A stretch of DNA of 41,243 nucleotides, from assembly GCF_000417505.1 (NCBI RefSeq), contig NZ_APHY01000012.1, positions 1 to 41,243 of the forward strand. The letters run 5' to 3'. Of the stretch, positions 26,142-34,622 are shown in pieces (the stretch's first letter is position 1; each line of letters begins with the position of its first letter). The DNA comes from Megasphaera sp. NM10 (lineage in GTDB: Bacteria; Bacillota; Negativicutes; Veillonellales; Megasphaeraceae). The position numbers were made by a program, and so were the translations under genes. The notes below the pieces were generated by a model that saw only the letters and a program-made list of their open reading frames with translations, did no database searches and was not told the DNA's origin.

Positions 26142-27087
26142 AAAGTACATTGAAACAGATTTTGGACCGCGAGGGCATCCTGGTCCTCGACGGCTCCATG
26201 GGGACAGCTTTGGAAAATCTCGGGGCCGATTTGAACAACAAACTGTGGACGGCCCGCGTCCTGGCCGACCGGCCGGAACTGGTCAAGGAAGTCCACATCC
26301 AGTATTTTCGGGCCGGTGCCGATGCGGGCATTACCTGCAGTTACCAGGCCTCTTTGCCGGGCCTGATGGAAACGGGGTACAGCCGCGAACAGGCAGAAGC
26401 CTCATCACCCGGGCAGTCCAGGTCTTTTTGGACGCCCGCCAGGAATGGTGGGACGCCGAAGGGAAGCAGGCCGGCCGGTCCTGGCCGCTCTGTCTGGCCA
26501 GTGCCGGCCCGTACGGGGCTTATTTGGCCGATGGGTCCGAATATAAGGGCCATTACGGCGTCAGTGCCGATACGCTGCGGGACTTCCATCGCCGCCGGGC
26601 GGAACTCCTGTGGCAGGCCGGTGCCGACGTCCTGCTCTTTGAAACGGAACCGTCCCTGATGGAAGCGGAAGTCGAAGCGCAGATCGCCGAAGAACTGGGC
26701 GCCCCCTATTGGATCAGCTTTTCCTGCTGCGACGGCCGCCACAACTGCGAAGGCCAGCTCCTGGCCGATTGTGCCCGCCAGCTGGCCCGTAACTATCCGC
26801 ACCTGCAGGCCATCGGTGTCAACTGCACGAAGCCGGAATACATTGCCAGCCTCATCGGCGAATTGAAAAGGGCATCGGACCTTCCGATCATCGTCTACCC
26901 GAACAGTGGCGAAGAATACGACCCGCAGACCAAGACCTGGCACGGCGTCGGGACGGACCGCCGTTTCGGCGATTATGCCCTGGATTACATGAAAGCAGGT
27001 GCCGTCGCCGTCGGCGGCTGCTGTACGACCGTAGCCGACCACATCCGCCAAGTCGTCGCTGCTCGCAAGACGTATACGGGAAAATGA
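26138..27087 (+). pseudogene. mmuM: Homocysteine S-methyltransferase (MmuM-type), frameshifted in this sequence
   Basis: Transfers a methyl group from S-methylmethionine (or SAM) to homocysteine, giving methionine. The first frame begins MKSTLKQILDREGILVLDGSMGTALE and ends its homology at GYSREQAEA. The remainder (LITRAVQVFLDARQEW to RQVVAARKTYTGK) is one frame over. One C is missing from GCCTCATC at about 26399–26402; GCCCTCATC restores EALITRA. The corrected length is 316 residues (E. coli MmuM 310). Zinc-ligand regions GVNCTKPEY and VGGCCTT are intact. The overlap with the AGCS symporter suggests that the symporter imports a related substrate, such as S-methylmethionine. That is inference; S-methylmethionine permeases usually belong to another family. 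Confidence 0.88.
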
Positions 27088-27138
27088 TGGTTTATCGTAC
27101 AGTGTTTGTAGTTTTCAGCAGATAGTACATACTCTTTG

Positions 27139-27191
27139 GAAAGGGATTGTCGCACGAGGGCAGACGCCTTCATGTGGCAGTCCTTCTTTTT
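27139..27191 (+). terminator. Terminator after mmuM
   Basis: AAGGGATTGTCGCA (27141–27154) pairs with TGTGGCAGTCCTT (27172–27184) through several G·U pairs and one bulge, enclosing GAGGGC…GCCTTC. CTTTTT follows. Confidence 0.65.
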
Positions 27192-27203
27192 GAACCTATC
27201 ATA

Positions 27204-27232
27204 TTGACAATCATCTATATCACTTGTATAAT
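27204..27232 (+). promoter_or_regulatory. Promoter of arsP–arsR operon
   Basis: TTGACA (27204–27209), 17 bases, TATAAT (27227–27232): a consensus sigma-70 promoter, preceded by TTG before the -10. Such a strong promoter fits one held off by a repressor. Confidence 0.85.
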
Positions 27233-27257
27233 CTATGACATAGACAAAAATCTATGT
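27232..27257 (+). promoter_or_regulatory. Probable ArsR operator
   Basis: Perfect dyad ACATAGA (27238–27244) / TCTATGT (27251–27257) around CAAAAA, overlapped by TCTAT-GAC-ATAGA (27232–27244). It covers the transcription start and leader between the -10 and the ribosome site, a typical place for ArsR-family repressor binding. Confidence 0.65.
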
Positions 27258-27273
27258 GATGGAGGCGGAGGAT

Positions 27274-28272
27274 ATGTGGCTTTTTATCCAGAACCAGGTT
27301 TTAGGGATGCAGTGGCTGAATGAGGTCGTTGCGGCAATTTTACAATATGCCGGTGTCGATGTACAGAGCCGGGTCGGCGGCAGTTTGCAGTTTTTCTTTT
27401 ATGATGTCGTGAAGATTACCGTACTGTTATGCGTATTGATCTTTCTTATTTCTTATATCCAGAGTTACTTCCCACCGGAACGGAGCCGGAAAATCATGGG
27501 ACGGTTCCGCGGTATCTGGGCGAATATCATGGGGGCTTTGCTGGGGACGGTGACGCCGTTCTGCTCTTGTTCGTCCATTCCGCTGTTCATGGGATTTACC
27601 AGTGCCGGCCTCCCCCTGGGCGTTACTTTTTCTTTTTTGATTTCGTCACCTATGGTCGATTTAGGCAGCCTGGTATTGCTCATCAGTATCTTTGGCTATC
27701 GCATTGCCGTGGCCTATGTGGTTTTTGGCCTGATCATCGCCGTTATCGGCGGTTCCGTCATAGAACGCCTGCACATGGAGGCGGAAATTGAAGATTTCAT
27801 CCGTCAGGCTCCGGCTGTCAGTGAAGCGGAGATTCCACAATTGACAAGGCGCGACCGTTTGGACTATGCGAAAGAACAGATGACCAGTACGTTCCGCAAG
27901 GTCTTTCCCTATATCCTGATTGGCGTTGGAATCGGTGCGTTGATCCATAATTGGATTCCTGAGCAGTGGGTCGAAGACGTTCTGGGGCGCCAGAATCCGC
28001 TTGGCGTAATCCTGGCCACCCTGGTAGGGGCACCGATGTATGCCGATATCTTTGGCTCTATCCCCATTGCCGAAGCCTTGCTGGGGAAGGGGGCGCAGTT
28101 AGGCGCCGTATTGAGCTTCATGATGGCCGTGACGACGCTGAGTCTGCCTTCGCTTATCTTGCTGCGAAAAGCCATCAAGCCGAAATTGTTAGGCGTCTTT
28201 ATCCTGACTTGCGTCATCGGAATCATCTTGGTCGGCTACAGTTTCAACGCCCTTCAGGGATTTCTATTGTGA
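27274..28272 (+). CDS. Permease of the ArsP/YraQ (DUF318) family
   Basis: 332 residues with about eight membrane helices. The signature TPFCSCSSIPLF (from residue 94, C97 and C99) is shared by the ArsP/YraQ permeases. A second conserved half contains GAPMYADIFGSIPIAEALLGKG. Characterised ArsP members export trivalent organoarsenicals. Other members of the family are of unknown function, and the cysteines suggest thiophilic metalloid substrates. The start at 27274 is preferred over GTG 27256 or ATG 27259 because GGAGGCGGAGG (27261–27271) is the ribosome site. It is first in an operon with ArsR and a CxxC thioredoxin-fold protein, which supports metalloid resistance. Confidence 0.88.
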   Translation: MWLFIQNQVLGMQWLNEVVAAILQYAGVDVQSRVGGSLQFFFYDVVKITVLLCVLIFLISYIQSYFPPERSRKIMGRFRGIWANIMGALLGTVTPFCSCSSIPLFMGFTSAGLPLGVTFSFLISSPMVDLGSLVLLISIFGYRIAVAYVVFGLIIAVIGGSVIERLHMEAEIEDFIRQAPAVSEAEIPQLTRRDRLDYAKEQMTSTFRKVFPYILIGVGIGALIHNWIPEQWVEDVLGRQNPLGVILATLVGAPMYADIFGSIPIAEALLGKGAQLGAVLSFMMAVTTLSLPSLILLRKAIKPKLLGVFILTCVIGIILVGYSFNALQGFLL

Positions 28273-28281
28273 GGTGATTCA

Positions 28282-28611
28282 ATGAATGCCGTAGATGTAT
28301 CCTTATTATGTAAAGCCTTGGGGGATGCGAACCGCCTGCAGATTGTCCAATTGTTGACGCAGGGGGAAATGTGTGCCTGCAAGCTGCTGGAGTATTTTCA
28401 AATCACCCAGCCTACCTTATCTCATCATATGAAGGTGTTGACTGAATGCGGTCTGGTGACTAGCCGGAAAGAATGGAAGAATACCTATTACTCCCTGAAT
28501 TGCCAGACCTTGACGGCTTTCCGCACCTTTATAGATACTTTAAAGTGTACGCACACTGGCTGCGTACCGGGCAAAGCCTGCCAGCCATCAGCGCAGGCCG
28601 ACAAAGAATAG
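28282..28611 (+). CDS. arsR: ArsR/SmtB-family metalloregulator
   Basis: A 109-residue winged-helix repressor. The helix-turn-helix holds QITQPTLSHHMKVLTECGLV and the wing RKEWKNTYYSLN. The arsenic-type ligand motif is seen as GEMCACKLL (C31, C33), close to the ELCVCDL of arsenical repressors. A C-terminal cysteine set (KCTHTGCVPGKAC) may add further ligands, as in the C-terminal As(III) or Cd sites of some members. AGGTGATTCA precedes ATG 28282. Expected to repress its own operon by the palindromes at 27232–27257 and release on metalloid binding. Confidence 0.92.
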   Translation: MNAVDVSLLCKALGDANRLQIVQLLTQGEMCACKLLEYFQITQPTLSHHMKVLTECGLVTSRKEWKNTYYSLNCQTLTAFRTFIDTLKCTHTGCVPGKACQPSAQADKE

Positions 28612-28622
28612 GAGTTGATCAT

Positions 28623-28853
28623 ATGGTAATCAAAGTATTAGGCAGTGGCTGTAGCAAATGTGAATCCCTCCTGGCTGCTGCGAAAGAAGCCGTACAGCAT
28701 TTGGGGATTGACGCCGAAGTCCAATATGTCACGGACTTTGCCCAGATCGCCCGCTATGGCATCATGAGTACGCCGGCACTGGTCGTCGATGATAAAGTCG
28801 TTTCGACAGGCCGGGCCCTCAAAGCGGACCAGGTCGAAGCATACCTGAAGTAA
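28623..28853 (+). CDS. Thioredoxin-fold small redox protein (TM0996/MTH895 family)
   Basis: A 76-residue glutaredoxin-like protein with GSGCSKCESL (C10, C13) and the cis-proline turn STPALVVDDKVVSTG. The family is annotated as redox-active disulfide protein 2 and is often found with ArsP/YraQ permeases and ArsR. A role as thiol donor or metalloid carrier is likely but unproven. ATG 28623 follows AGGAG (28611–28615). An in-frame upstream ATG at 28473 overlaps arsR and is rejected. It is last in the operon, before a terminator. Confidence 0.9.
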   Translation: MVIKVLGSGCSKCESLLAAAKEAVQHLGIDAEVQYVTDFAQIARYGIMSTPALVVDDKVVSTGRALKADQVEAYLK

Positions 28854-28869
28854 GGGGATTATACTGCAA

Positions 28870-28904
28870 AAAAAGGCGCTGTCTTCATGCGACAGCACCT
28901 TTTT
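28870..28904. terminator. Bidirectional terminator between arsenic operon and YeiH gene
   Basis: AAAAAGG-C-GCTGTC (28870–28883) pairs with GACAGC-A-CCTTTTT (28891–28904) with one C·A mismatch. T-tracts lie on both strands. Confidence 0.85.
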
Positions 28905-28913
28905 CTGCACTTC

Positions 28914-29927
28914 CTAGAACCACGTGCGCACGATGAACCAGGACAGGGCCAGGATGACGAAGGAGCAGGTGATGGCGCTGACCATGGGGCGGACGCCTTC
29001 TTTGGCGATGACTGAGAAGTTGACGTTCAGGCCCAGGGCGGCCATGGCCATGCCCAGGATGAGGTAAGCTATCTTGACCAGCATGGGGACGGCCAATCCG
29101 ATGGCGGGGATATAGGAGCCGATGGCACTGGCTGCGATGAAGCCGCCCATGAACCAGGGGATGGGGACTTTGAATTTCTGATCCCTATCCTGGGACTGAC
29201 GGCGCTGGCGCCAGGCTTCGACGATGCCCAGGATGATGGCAACCGGAGCCAGGAGCAGGACGCGGGATAATTTGGCGATGATGGCGCTGTCTGTCCCGAC
29301 CGGGCCGGCACTGCCGCCGGCGGCGACGGCGTGGGCGATTTCATGGAGACTCAGGCCGGCCATGACGCCGAACTGGCTGTCCGTAAAGCCCAGGATGGGC
29401 TGGGCGAAGACTTCGATGAGTGTAAAGACCGTGCCCAGGATGGCTACGATGGCGACGGCCAGGACGGACTGGTCGGCCTTGGCCTTGAGGGCGCCGGACA
29501 CGCCCATGACGGCGGCGGCGCCGCAGATGCTGCAGCCACAGGCCGTGAGCAGGGCCAGGGTGTGATCGACGCGCAGGAAACGGGCGGCGGCGTAATTGAG
29601 GGGAATCATGATGGCGACGACAAAGACTGCCGCTTCCAGACTTTGCAGACCGGCGCTGACCAGGACGATGAGATTCAGCTTGAACCCCAGGAAGATGATG
29701 CCGGCCCGGAGGAATTTGTTGGCAATGAAGCCCGTACTTTCCCGGGCTGCCAGGGTGACGGGACGGCAGACCTGGATGACCATGCCCAATAGCAGGGCCA
29801 GGACGAGATGGCCGATGAGGGAAAAGCCCGGCAGGGCTGCCAGGGATTGGCCGGCCAGGGAACAGGCCAGGGTCAGGACGACACCGAGCAGGGCGTGGCG
29901 CCAGTCGATCATAGTGGATAAATGCAT
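28914..29927 (-). CDS. YeiH/UPF0324-type putative sulfate exporter membrane protein
   Basis: A 337-residue protein with about ten membrane helices belonging to the Cons_hypoth698/UPF0324 family. Conserved GCSICGAAAVMGV, SLHEIAHAVAAGG and the GTDSAIIAKLSRV stretch are visible. Family members are annotated as putative sulfate exporters; direct biochemical proof is limited. ATG 29927 follows AGGAG. It is transcribed divergently from a LysR-type regulator, the usual arrangement for yeiH with a CysL/YeiE-like activator, and suggests control by a sulfur or anion metabolite. Confidence 0.9.
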   Translation of the reverse strand: MHLSTMIDWRHALLGVVLTLACSLAGQSLAALPGFSLIGHLVLALLLGMVIQVCRPVTLAARESTGFIANKFLRAGIIFLGFKLNLIVLVSAGLQSLEAAVFVVAIMIPLNYAAARFLRVDHTLALLTACGCSICGAAAVMGVSGALKAKADQSVLAVAIVAILGTVFTLIEVFAQPILGFTDSQFGVMAGLSLHEIAHAVAAGGSAGPVGTDSAIIAKLSRVLLLAPVAIILGIVEAWRQRRQSQDRDQKFKVPIPWFMGGFIAASAIGSYIPAIGLAVPMLVKIAYLILGMAMAALGLNVNFSVIAKEGVRPMVSAITCSFVILALSWFIVRTWF

Positions 29928-29965
29928 GATGAAGTCACTCCTATACTGATATTTGAGATGACTCC

Positions 29966-30009
29966 AGTATAATCTGTCTCTTTCAATAAGTAAAATACTA
30001 GGATATAAT
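29966..30009. promoter_or_regulatory. Divergent promoter region of YeiH and LysR genes
   Basis: Minus strand: TATACT (29966–29971) with weak TTTACT 17 bases upstream (29989–29994) for the exporter. Plus strand: TATAAT (30004–30009) with TTTCAA (29981–29986) for the regulator. The promoters overlap back to back, so regulator binding at one AT-rich dyad (for example AATACT 29995–30000 with AGTATT 30020–30025) could control both. Confidence 0.5.
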
Positions 30010-30052
30010 ATAAATCATAAGTATTTACCTATGAAATGAGGAGGAGAAGTCC

Positions 30053-30937
30053 ATGACCTTGCGCCACTTCCGCATTTTCCTGGCTGTCTGCGAGCGGCTG
30101 AGCATGACCGAAGCGGCCCGCCAGCTCCACATCAGCCAGCCGTCAGTCACCCAGGCCATCCATGAAATGGAAAACCATTACGGCATATTGTTATTCGAAC
30201 GCCTGGGTCGTCATATTTACCTGACCGCTGCCGGCGAGAACTTGAAACAGTATGCCTATCAGATTTTATCGCTCTGCCAGCAGGCTGAAGACAGCCTGAC
30301 GGCCATGCAGCATCAGCTGCCAATCCGCCTGGGCGTCAGCATCACCATTGGCGACATCTTCCTGGTCGAACTCCTGACGCATTGCCGTCAGATACATCCT
30401 GAATGGGACATCCTGTCGGCTATCCACAATACGGAGGAACTGGAACAGCTCCTGATGGAAGATAAACTGGACCTGGCCCTTGTCGAAGGACGAGTCCATT
30501 CGCCATACCTCGTATCCCGGCCCATCCTTACGGATTATCTGACCCTCATCGCTTCGCCGAACAGCGAATGGAGCCGTAAGGCCATTACAGCGCCGCAGGA
30601 CCTGGACGACCTGCCCGTCTTCGTCCGCGAACAGGGAAGCGGCACGCGGGACCTCTTTGAGCGCGTCCTGGAAGACCACCACCTGACCTGCCGCATCATC
30701 GGCGTCTACAATAACTCCGAAGCCATCAAGAAAGCCGTCATGGCCAACTTAGGCGTATCCGTCCTGTCCCGCCGCCTGGTTCAAAACGAAATCGAAACGG
30801 GCCGCCTCGTCGAACTCCCTTTGCCGGGCCTCGAATTCAAGCGCCATTTCCGCCTAGTACATCACAAAAACAAATACCTGATACAGCCCATGCAGGACCT
30901 CATATCCATCTGCTGCCACAGTGATGAATGGCTGTGA
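30053..30937 (+). CDS. LysR-family transcriptional regulator (CysL/YeiE-like)
   Basis: 294 residues. The N-terminal winged helix-turn-helix has FLAVCERLSMTEAARQLHISQPSVTQAIHEMEN. An effector-binding domain follows (about 90–290) with two periplasmic-binding-protein lobes (DLALVEGRV, QGSGTRDLFERVL, IKKAVMANLGVSVLSRR). GAGGAGAAG (30040–30048) precedes ATG 30053. The divergent YeiH exporter is the probable target. The effector is not known; cysteine or sulfite-related compounds are plausible by analogy. Confidence 0.92.
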   Translation: MTLRHFRIFLAVCERLSMTEAARQLHISQPSVTQAIHEMENHYGILLFERLGRHIYLTAAGENLKQYAYQILSLCQQAEDSLTAMQHQLPIRLGVSITIGDIFLVELLTHCRQIHPEWDILSAIHNTEELEQLLMEDKLDLALVEGRVHSPYLVSRPILTDYLTLIASPNSEWSRKAITAPQDLDDLPVFVREQGSGTRDLFERVLEDHHLTCRIIGVYNNSEAIKKAVMANLGVSVLSRRLVQNEIETGRLVELPLPGLEFKRHFRLVHHKNKYLIQPMQDLISICCHSDEWL

Positions 30938-30945
30938 TGGAACCT

Positions 30946-30987
30946 AAAAATGACCGCCATCTGTCTGCCGACGGAGCGGTCATTTTT
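30946..30987. terminator. Bidirectional terminator between LysR and GT2 genes
   Basis: AAAAATGACCGC (30946–30957) pairs perfectly with GCGGTCATTTTT (30976–30987). It serves both converging genes. Confidence 0.85.
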
Positions 30988-30994
30988 GATTGAT

Positions 30995-31930
30995 TTATTT
31001 CTTTTCCCGTGTGCTTTCGCCGACGATGTACGGCGGGCGGCCTTTGCTTTCGTTATAGATGCGGCCGACGTATTCGCCGAGGATGCCCATGAAGGTGAAC
31101 TGGACGCCGCCGATGAAGAGGATGAGGGAGATGAGGGACGGATAGCCTGGGACGTCTTCGCCGAAGAGTAGGGTGCGCAGGACGATGAAGACGAGATAGA
31201 TGGCGGCGACGATGGCCAGGAAACAGCCGGTAAAGGCGGCGATGCGCAAAGGCGCCGTCGTGAAGCTGGTAATGCCGTCGATGGCCAGGTTGAAGAGCTT
31301 CCAGTAGTTCCACTTGGTCTTGCCCGCAGCCCGGGGCGGCCGGTCAAAGAGGATTTCTTTCTTCTCGAAGCCAATCCAGCTGAACAGGCCCTTGGTATAG
31401 CGCTGACATTCGCGCAGGCTGCGCAGGGCCTTGACGCAGCGCCTGTCGAGCAGGCGGAAGTCGCCGACGTCTTCCTGGACCGGGACGGGGGACAATTTCT
31501 TGAGCAGGCGGTAATAGACATGGCTCGACCACTTCTTGAAAAACGTTTCCCCTTCGCGGCGCCGGCGGCGGGCCGAGACGTCGCGGTAGCCTTTTTCCCA
31601 CCAGGCGATCATGTCCGGCAGGAGTTCCGGCGGGTCCTGGAGGTCGGCGTCCATGATGACCAGGGCGTCGCCTTCGGCGTAGTCCATGCCGGCCAGCATG
31701 GCTGCTTCCTTGCCGAAGTTGCGCGACAGGGATACGTAGGCCACGCGCTTATCTTTTTCGTGGAGCTGGCGCAGGATGGGCAGGGTCTGGTCGCGGCTGC
31801 CGTCGTTGACGAAGATGAAGGTAAAGGCGTAGTCTGGCAGGGCGTCGATGACGGCGCACGTCCGCTGATAGAACTGGGGCAGGACGGCTTCTTCGTTATA
31901 ACAGGGGACGAGGATGTCGATTTGCTTCAT
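30995..31930 (-). CDS. Family 2 polyprenyl-phosphate glycosyltransferase (ArnC/GtrB-like)
   Basis: 311 residues. The N-terminal GT-A domain shows DILVPCYNEEAVLP, VNDGSRDQT, MDADLQDPPELL and the DVGDFRLLDRR acceptor motif, as in dolichol-phosphate-mannose-synthase-like enzymes. Two C-terminal membrane helices follow (about 232–292). Expected reaction: transfer of a sugar from a nucleotide donor to undecaprenyl phosphate on the inner face of the membrane. The ATG at 31930 overlaps the stop of the GT39 gene (ATGA) with GGAGGTGA ahead. The pair therefore probably supplies and uses one lipid-linked sugar. Confidence 0.92.
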   Translation of the reverse strand: MKQIDILVPCYNEEAVLPQFYQRTCAVIDALPDYAFTFIFVNDGSRDQTLPILRQLHEKDKRVAYVSLSRNFGKEAAMLAGMDYAEGDALVIMDADLQDPPELLPDMIAWWEKGYRDVSARRRRREGETFFKKWSSHVYYRLLKKLSPVPVQEDVGDFRLLDRRCVKALRSLRECQRYTKGLFSWIGFEKKEILFDRPPRAAGKTKWNYWKLFNLAIDGITSFTTAPLRIAAFTGCFLAIVAAIYLVFIVLRTLLFGEDVPGYPSLISLILFIGGVQFTFMGILGEYVGRIYNESKGRPPYIVGESTREKK

Positions 31931-33603
31931 CGTTTGTCACCTCCGGCGGCGGCCCGGTTCAGGAGGACCGTATAGTCTTCGACGTCGAGGCGCTGGGCCG
32001 GAACCGTTCCCAAAACGCGCAGGGCTTCGTCGCGGTATTTCGGCTGGACGACGACGATAGCCGGCTGGTCGCTGTTCCAGAGGTCATACAAGTCCTGGCT
32101 GCCGTAGTACATGTTCGTCTGGTCCGTATGATGGATGCCGAATTCCAGCTCGCCCATGAAGTTGCCGGCGGCGATGGGACGATCCAGATAGTAGACCAGG
32201 CCTGGCATGAACGAGCCATACATGATGATCGGCGTGCTGTCCGGGACGTTCAGGGACCGGATGTCCTGGCTGACTGTATAGGCCGTCTGATGGTCGTGAA
32301 TCTGGCCCTGGATCTGATGGGCGCCGAGGCCGAAGCCATAGGCCATGCAGCTGAGGATGACCAGGACCGAGAGGAAGTCCTTCTTGCGATGCCAGACCCA
32401 GGCCGCTGCCAGGGTGCCGACGAAGAGCGAGGCGATGAGCAGGCCGCCGTGGGTCAGGAAGTCGGCGACGGTCAGGAAATCGGTGTGCATGAGGTAGGCG
32501 ATGCCCGCTGCCGTGAACAGCAGGCAGAGGATGGCATTTATGAGAAAACTGTGGCCGAGCCAGCGCCCTTCCTGACGGCACCGTTCGATGGACGCGGCCA
32601 GGAGGACCGACAAGGGCAGCCAGCAGGGCAGGATGTACGTCGGCAGTTTCGAGTCGGAAATACTGTAGAAGACGTAAATCAGGCCGGCCCAGAGGGCGAG
32701 CAGCAGCAGGTCCCTCTTATGCCGCAGGGAACCGGGCTTGCGGAAAATCCCGTCTTTGCTGAATAACGTCGCCACGAAGCCCGTCCAGGGCATGAGGCCG
32801 GCGATGAGGACCGGGACGAAGTAGTACCAGGGATGGAAGCGTTCGTGCATCTTGGTGGCGAAGCGCAGAAAGTGTTCGCGGATGAAGAAGAAATAGAAGA
32901 AGTCCGGATTCTTCTGGCAGACCAGGTAGTACCAGGGCACGGCGATGACCAGGAAGAGGATGATGCCCGGCAGGTAGAAGAGTTTGAGGAAGAGGCGCGG
33001 CCGCTTGCTCAGCAGGGCATACCAGAAGAGGATGCCAAAGGGGAAGACGATGGCGATGAGGCCTTTCGTGAGCATGCCGAAACCCATGGCAGCGTAGAAG
33101 ACGAGCAGGTATTTCTTGTTTTCCGTCCGTTCAAAGACGTAGAACGAGACCAGGCAGGCATCGATGAAAAAGGTCAGGGCCATGTCCATGACGCCGATAG
33201 AGGCGACGATGAGCTGCAGTGCCGACGTAGCCACGATGACGGCAGCCAGGAGCCCTGTGCGCTGGTTGTACATGGTCTTGGCCAGCCAGAAGGCCAGGAA
33301 GACGTTACCAAGGCCCGTCAGGGCCGGCAGGATGCGGCCCGTGAATTCACGGATGCCAAAGAGCTCCATGGACAGGGCCGTGACCCAGTATTGGAAAATA
33401 GGCTTCTCGAAATAGGGCATGTAATCGAAGTGGGGCGTGATGTAGTCGCCGGACAGGACCATTTCCATGGCGACCCGGTGATAGCGTCCTTCGTCGAGGT
33501 CGATGAGATGATACGACCCGATGTGGGCCAGGTACAAAAAGGCCGCAGCGGCGATGAACAGGCCCATCAGAAAGCGCCGGTGGCGGCGAAGTGCGTCAGT
33601 CAT
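31927..33603 (-). CDS. Family 39-type membrane glycosyltransferase (ArnT-like)
   Basis: 558 residues with about 12 membrane helices and a C-terminal soluble part. The first loop has HLIDLDEGRYHRVAMEMV (acidic catalytic region) followed by PYFEKPIFQYW, matching PMT/ArnT enzymes. Length is close to E. coli ArnT (550). Such enzymes take a sugar from undecaprenyl phosphate and add it to lipid A or another envelope acceptor outside the membrane. AGGAGG precedes ATG 33603. With the neighbouring GT2 it forms a two-gene glycosylation unit. Whether the sugar is aminoarabinose cannot be judged, as no arnA/B/D genes are in the window. Confidence 0.88.
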   Translation of the reverse strand: MTDALRRHRRFLMGLFIAAAAFLYLAHIGSYHLIDLDEGRYHRVAMEMVLSGDYITPHFDYMPYFEKPIFQYWVTALSMELFGIREFTGRILPALTGLGNVFLAFWLAKTMYNQRTGLLAAVIVATSALQLIVASIGVMDMALTFFIDACLVSFYVFERTENKKYLLVFYAAMGFGMLTKGLIAIVFPFGILFWYALLSKRPRLFLKLFYLPGIILFLVIAVPWYYLVCQKNPDFFYFFFIREHFLRFATKMHERFHPWYYFVPVLIAGLMPWTGFVATLFSKDGIFRKPGSLRHKRDLLLLALWAGLIYVFYSISDSKLPTYILPCWLPLSVLLAASIERCRQEGRWLGHSFLINAILCLLFTAAGIAYLMHTDFLTVADFLTHGGLLIASLFVGTLAAAWVWHRKKDFLSVLVILSCMAYGFGLGAHQIQGQIHDHQTAYTVSQDIRSLNVPDSTPIIMYGSFMPGLVYYLDRPIAAGNFMGELEFGIHHTDQTNMYYGSQDLYDLWNSDQPAIVVVQPKYRDEALRVLGTVPAQRLDVEDYTVLLNRAAAGGDKR

Positions 33604-33721
33604 AAAATACCTCCTATATATGTGCGTTACTATATAGTATACAGGAAGATTATAAATAAATCATAAAAGAAATGACAATTTCCTGTGTTTTCATATTTCT
33701 GTGACATATGTCATTTTTACC
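33604..33721 (-). promoter_or_regulatory. Upstream region of GT39–GT2 operon with palindromes
   Basis: A minus-strand TATACT (33636–33641) preceded by TG is the probable -10; no good -35 is seen. TGACATATGTCA (33702–33713) is a perfect 12-bp palindrome. AAATGACA (33670–33677) and TGTCATTT (33709–33716) form a wider dyad. These may bind a regulator; no T-tract supports a terminator for the incoming DMT gene. Confidence 0.4.
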
Positions 33722-34582
33722 TTAATGCGTCAGGGACAGGCGCGGCCGTCTGGGTTTGACGATGAGCAGGACGCCGCCCAGGACCAGGAGAATGCCCAGG
33801 GCTGTATGCCAGGTGAAGGCTTCGCCCAGGACGAGGATACCGCTGACGACGCCGACGACGGGGACGACCAGTATGGCGACGCCGGCCTTGCCGGCTTCCA
33901 TGTGGGCGAGGATATAATTCCATAAGAAGAAGCCGACAGCTGCAGCCAGGATACCGTTATAGAGCAGACAGGCGGCAGCTGTTGTTGTCCAGTGGATGGA
34001 AGGCTGTGGGACAATCAGGGCGACGATGAAGAGCAGGAGCGAGCCGACGACCATCTGCCAGGCCGAGTACTGCAGGGGCGGACTGTCCTGGAGGTGCCGT
34101 TTCAGGATGATGCCCGATGCGGCCCCGGCGGCGGCCCCGGCGAGGACGATGGAGACGGCTGTCATATTGCCCAGGTCATGGATGTCCATGAGGACGAAGA
34201 GGCCGGCGATGCAGATGGCTATGCCGGCTATTTTCCGGAGCGTCAGCCTTTCTTTGAGGAAGAGCTGGGCCAGAATGGCCATCCACACGGGCATGGTGTA
34301 GTTCAACACGGAGACGACGCCGGCTGTCAGCGAATACATGCCGATCTGCATGCAGACATTGTTGACGGCAATCTGCAAGATGCCCGTAGCGGCGATCCAC
34401 TTCCAGTACTTCCGTTCCGGGACGGGAATACGGCGCCAGGCGCAGACCGAGAGCATGACGGCGGCGCCGATGAGGAAGCGGAAGGCCACGAACAGGACGG
34501 GCGGGAAATAAGCATTGGCCGTCTTCATGACGACCCAGTTGAAACCCCAGATGGCATATAATAGAAATAGAGCGCGCATCAT
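33722..34582 (-). CDS. EamA/DMT-family transporter
   Basis: 286 residues in two homologous halves of five helices each. The first carries YAIWGFNWVVMK and VAFRFLIGAAVML; the second EamA repeat begins near VSIVLAGAAAGAASGIILKR. The end GEAFTWHTALGILLVLGGVLLIV is the usual closing motif. A drug/metabolite or amino-acid exporter; the substrate is unknown. AAGGTG precedes the two possible ATGs (34582, 34579). It is transcribed from its own promoter, away from coaE. Confidence 0.9.
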   Translation of the reverse strand: MMRALFLLYAIWGFNWVVMKTANAYFPPVLFVAFRFLIGAAVMLSVCAWRRIPVPERKYWKWIAATGILQIAVNNVCMQIGMYSLTAGVVSVLNYTMPVWMAILAQLFLKERLTLRKIAGIAICIAGLFVLMDIHDLGNMTAVSIVLAGAAAGAASGIILKRHLQDSPPLQYSAWQMVVGSLLLFIVALIVPQPSIHWTTTAAACLLYNGILAAAVGFFLWNYILAHMEAGKAGVAILVVPVVGVVSGILVLGEAFTWHTALGILLVLGGVLLIVKPRRPRLSLTH

Positions 34583-34622
34583 AGGAAAACACCTTCTTTT
34601 TTAGAAATTGGTTAGCAACCTT

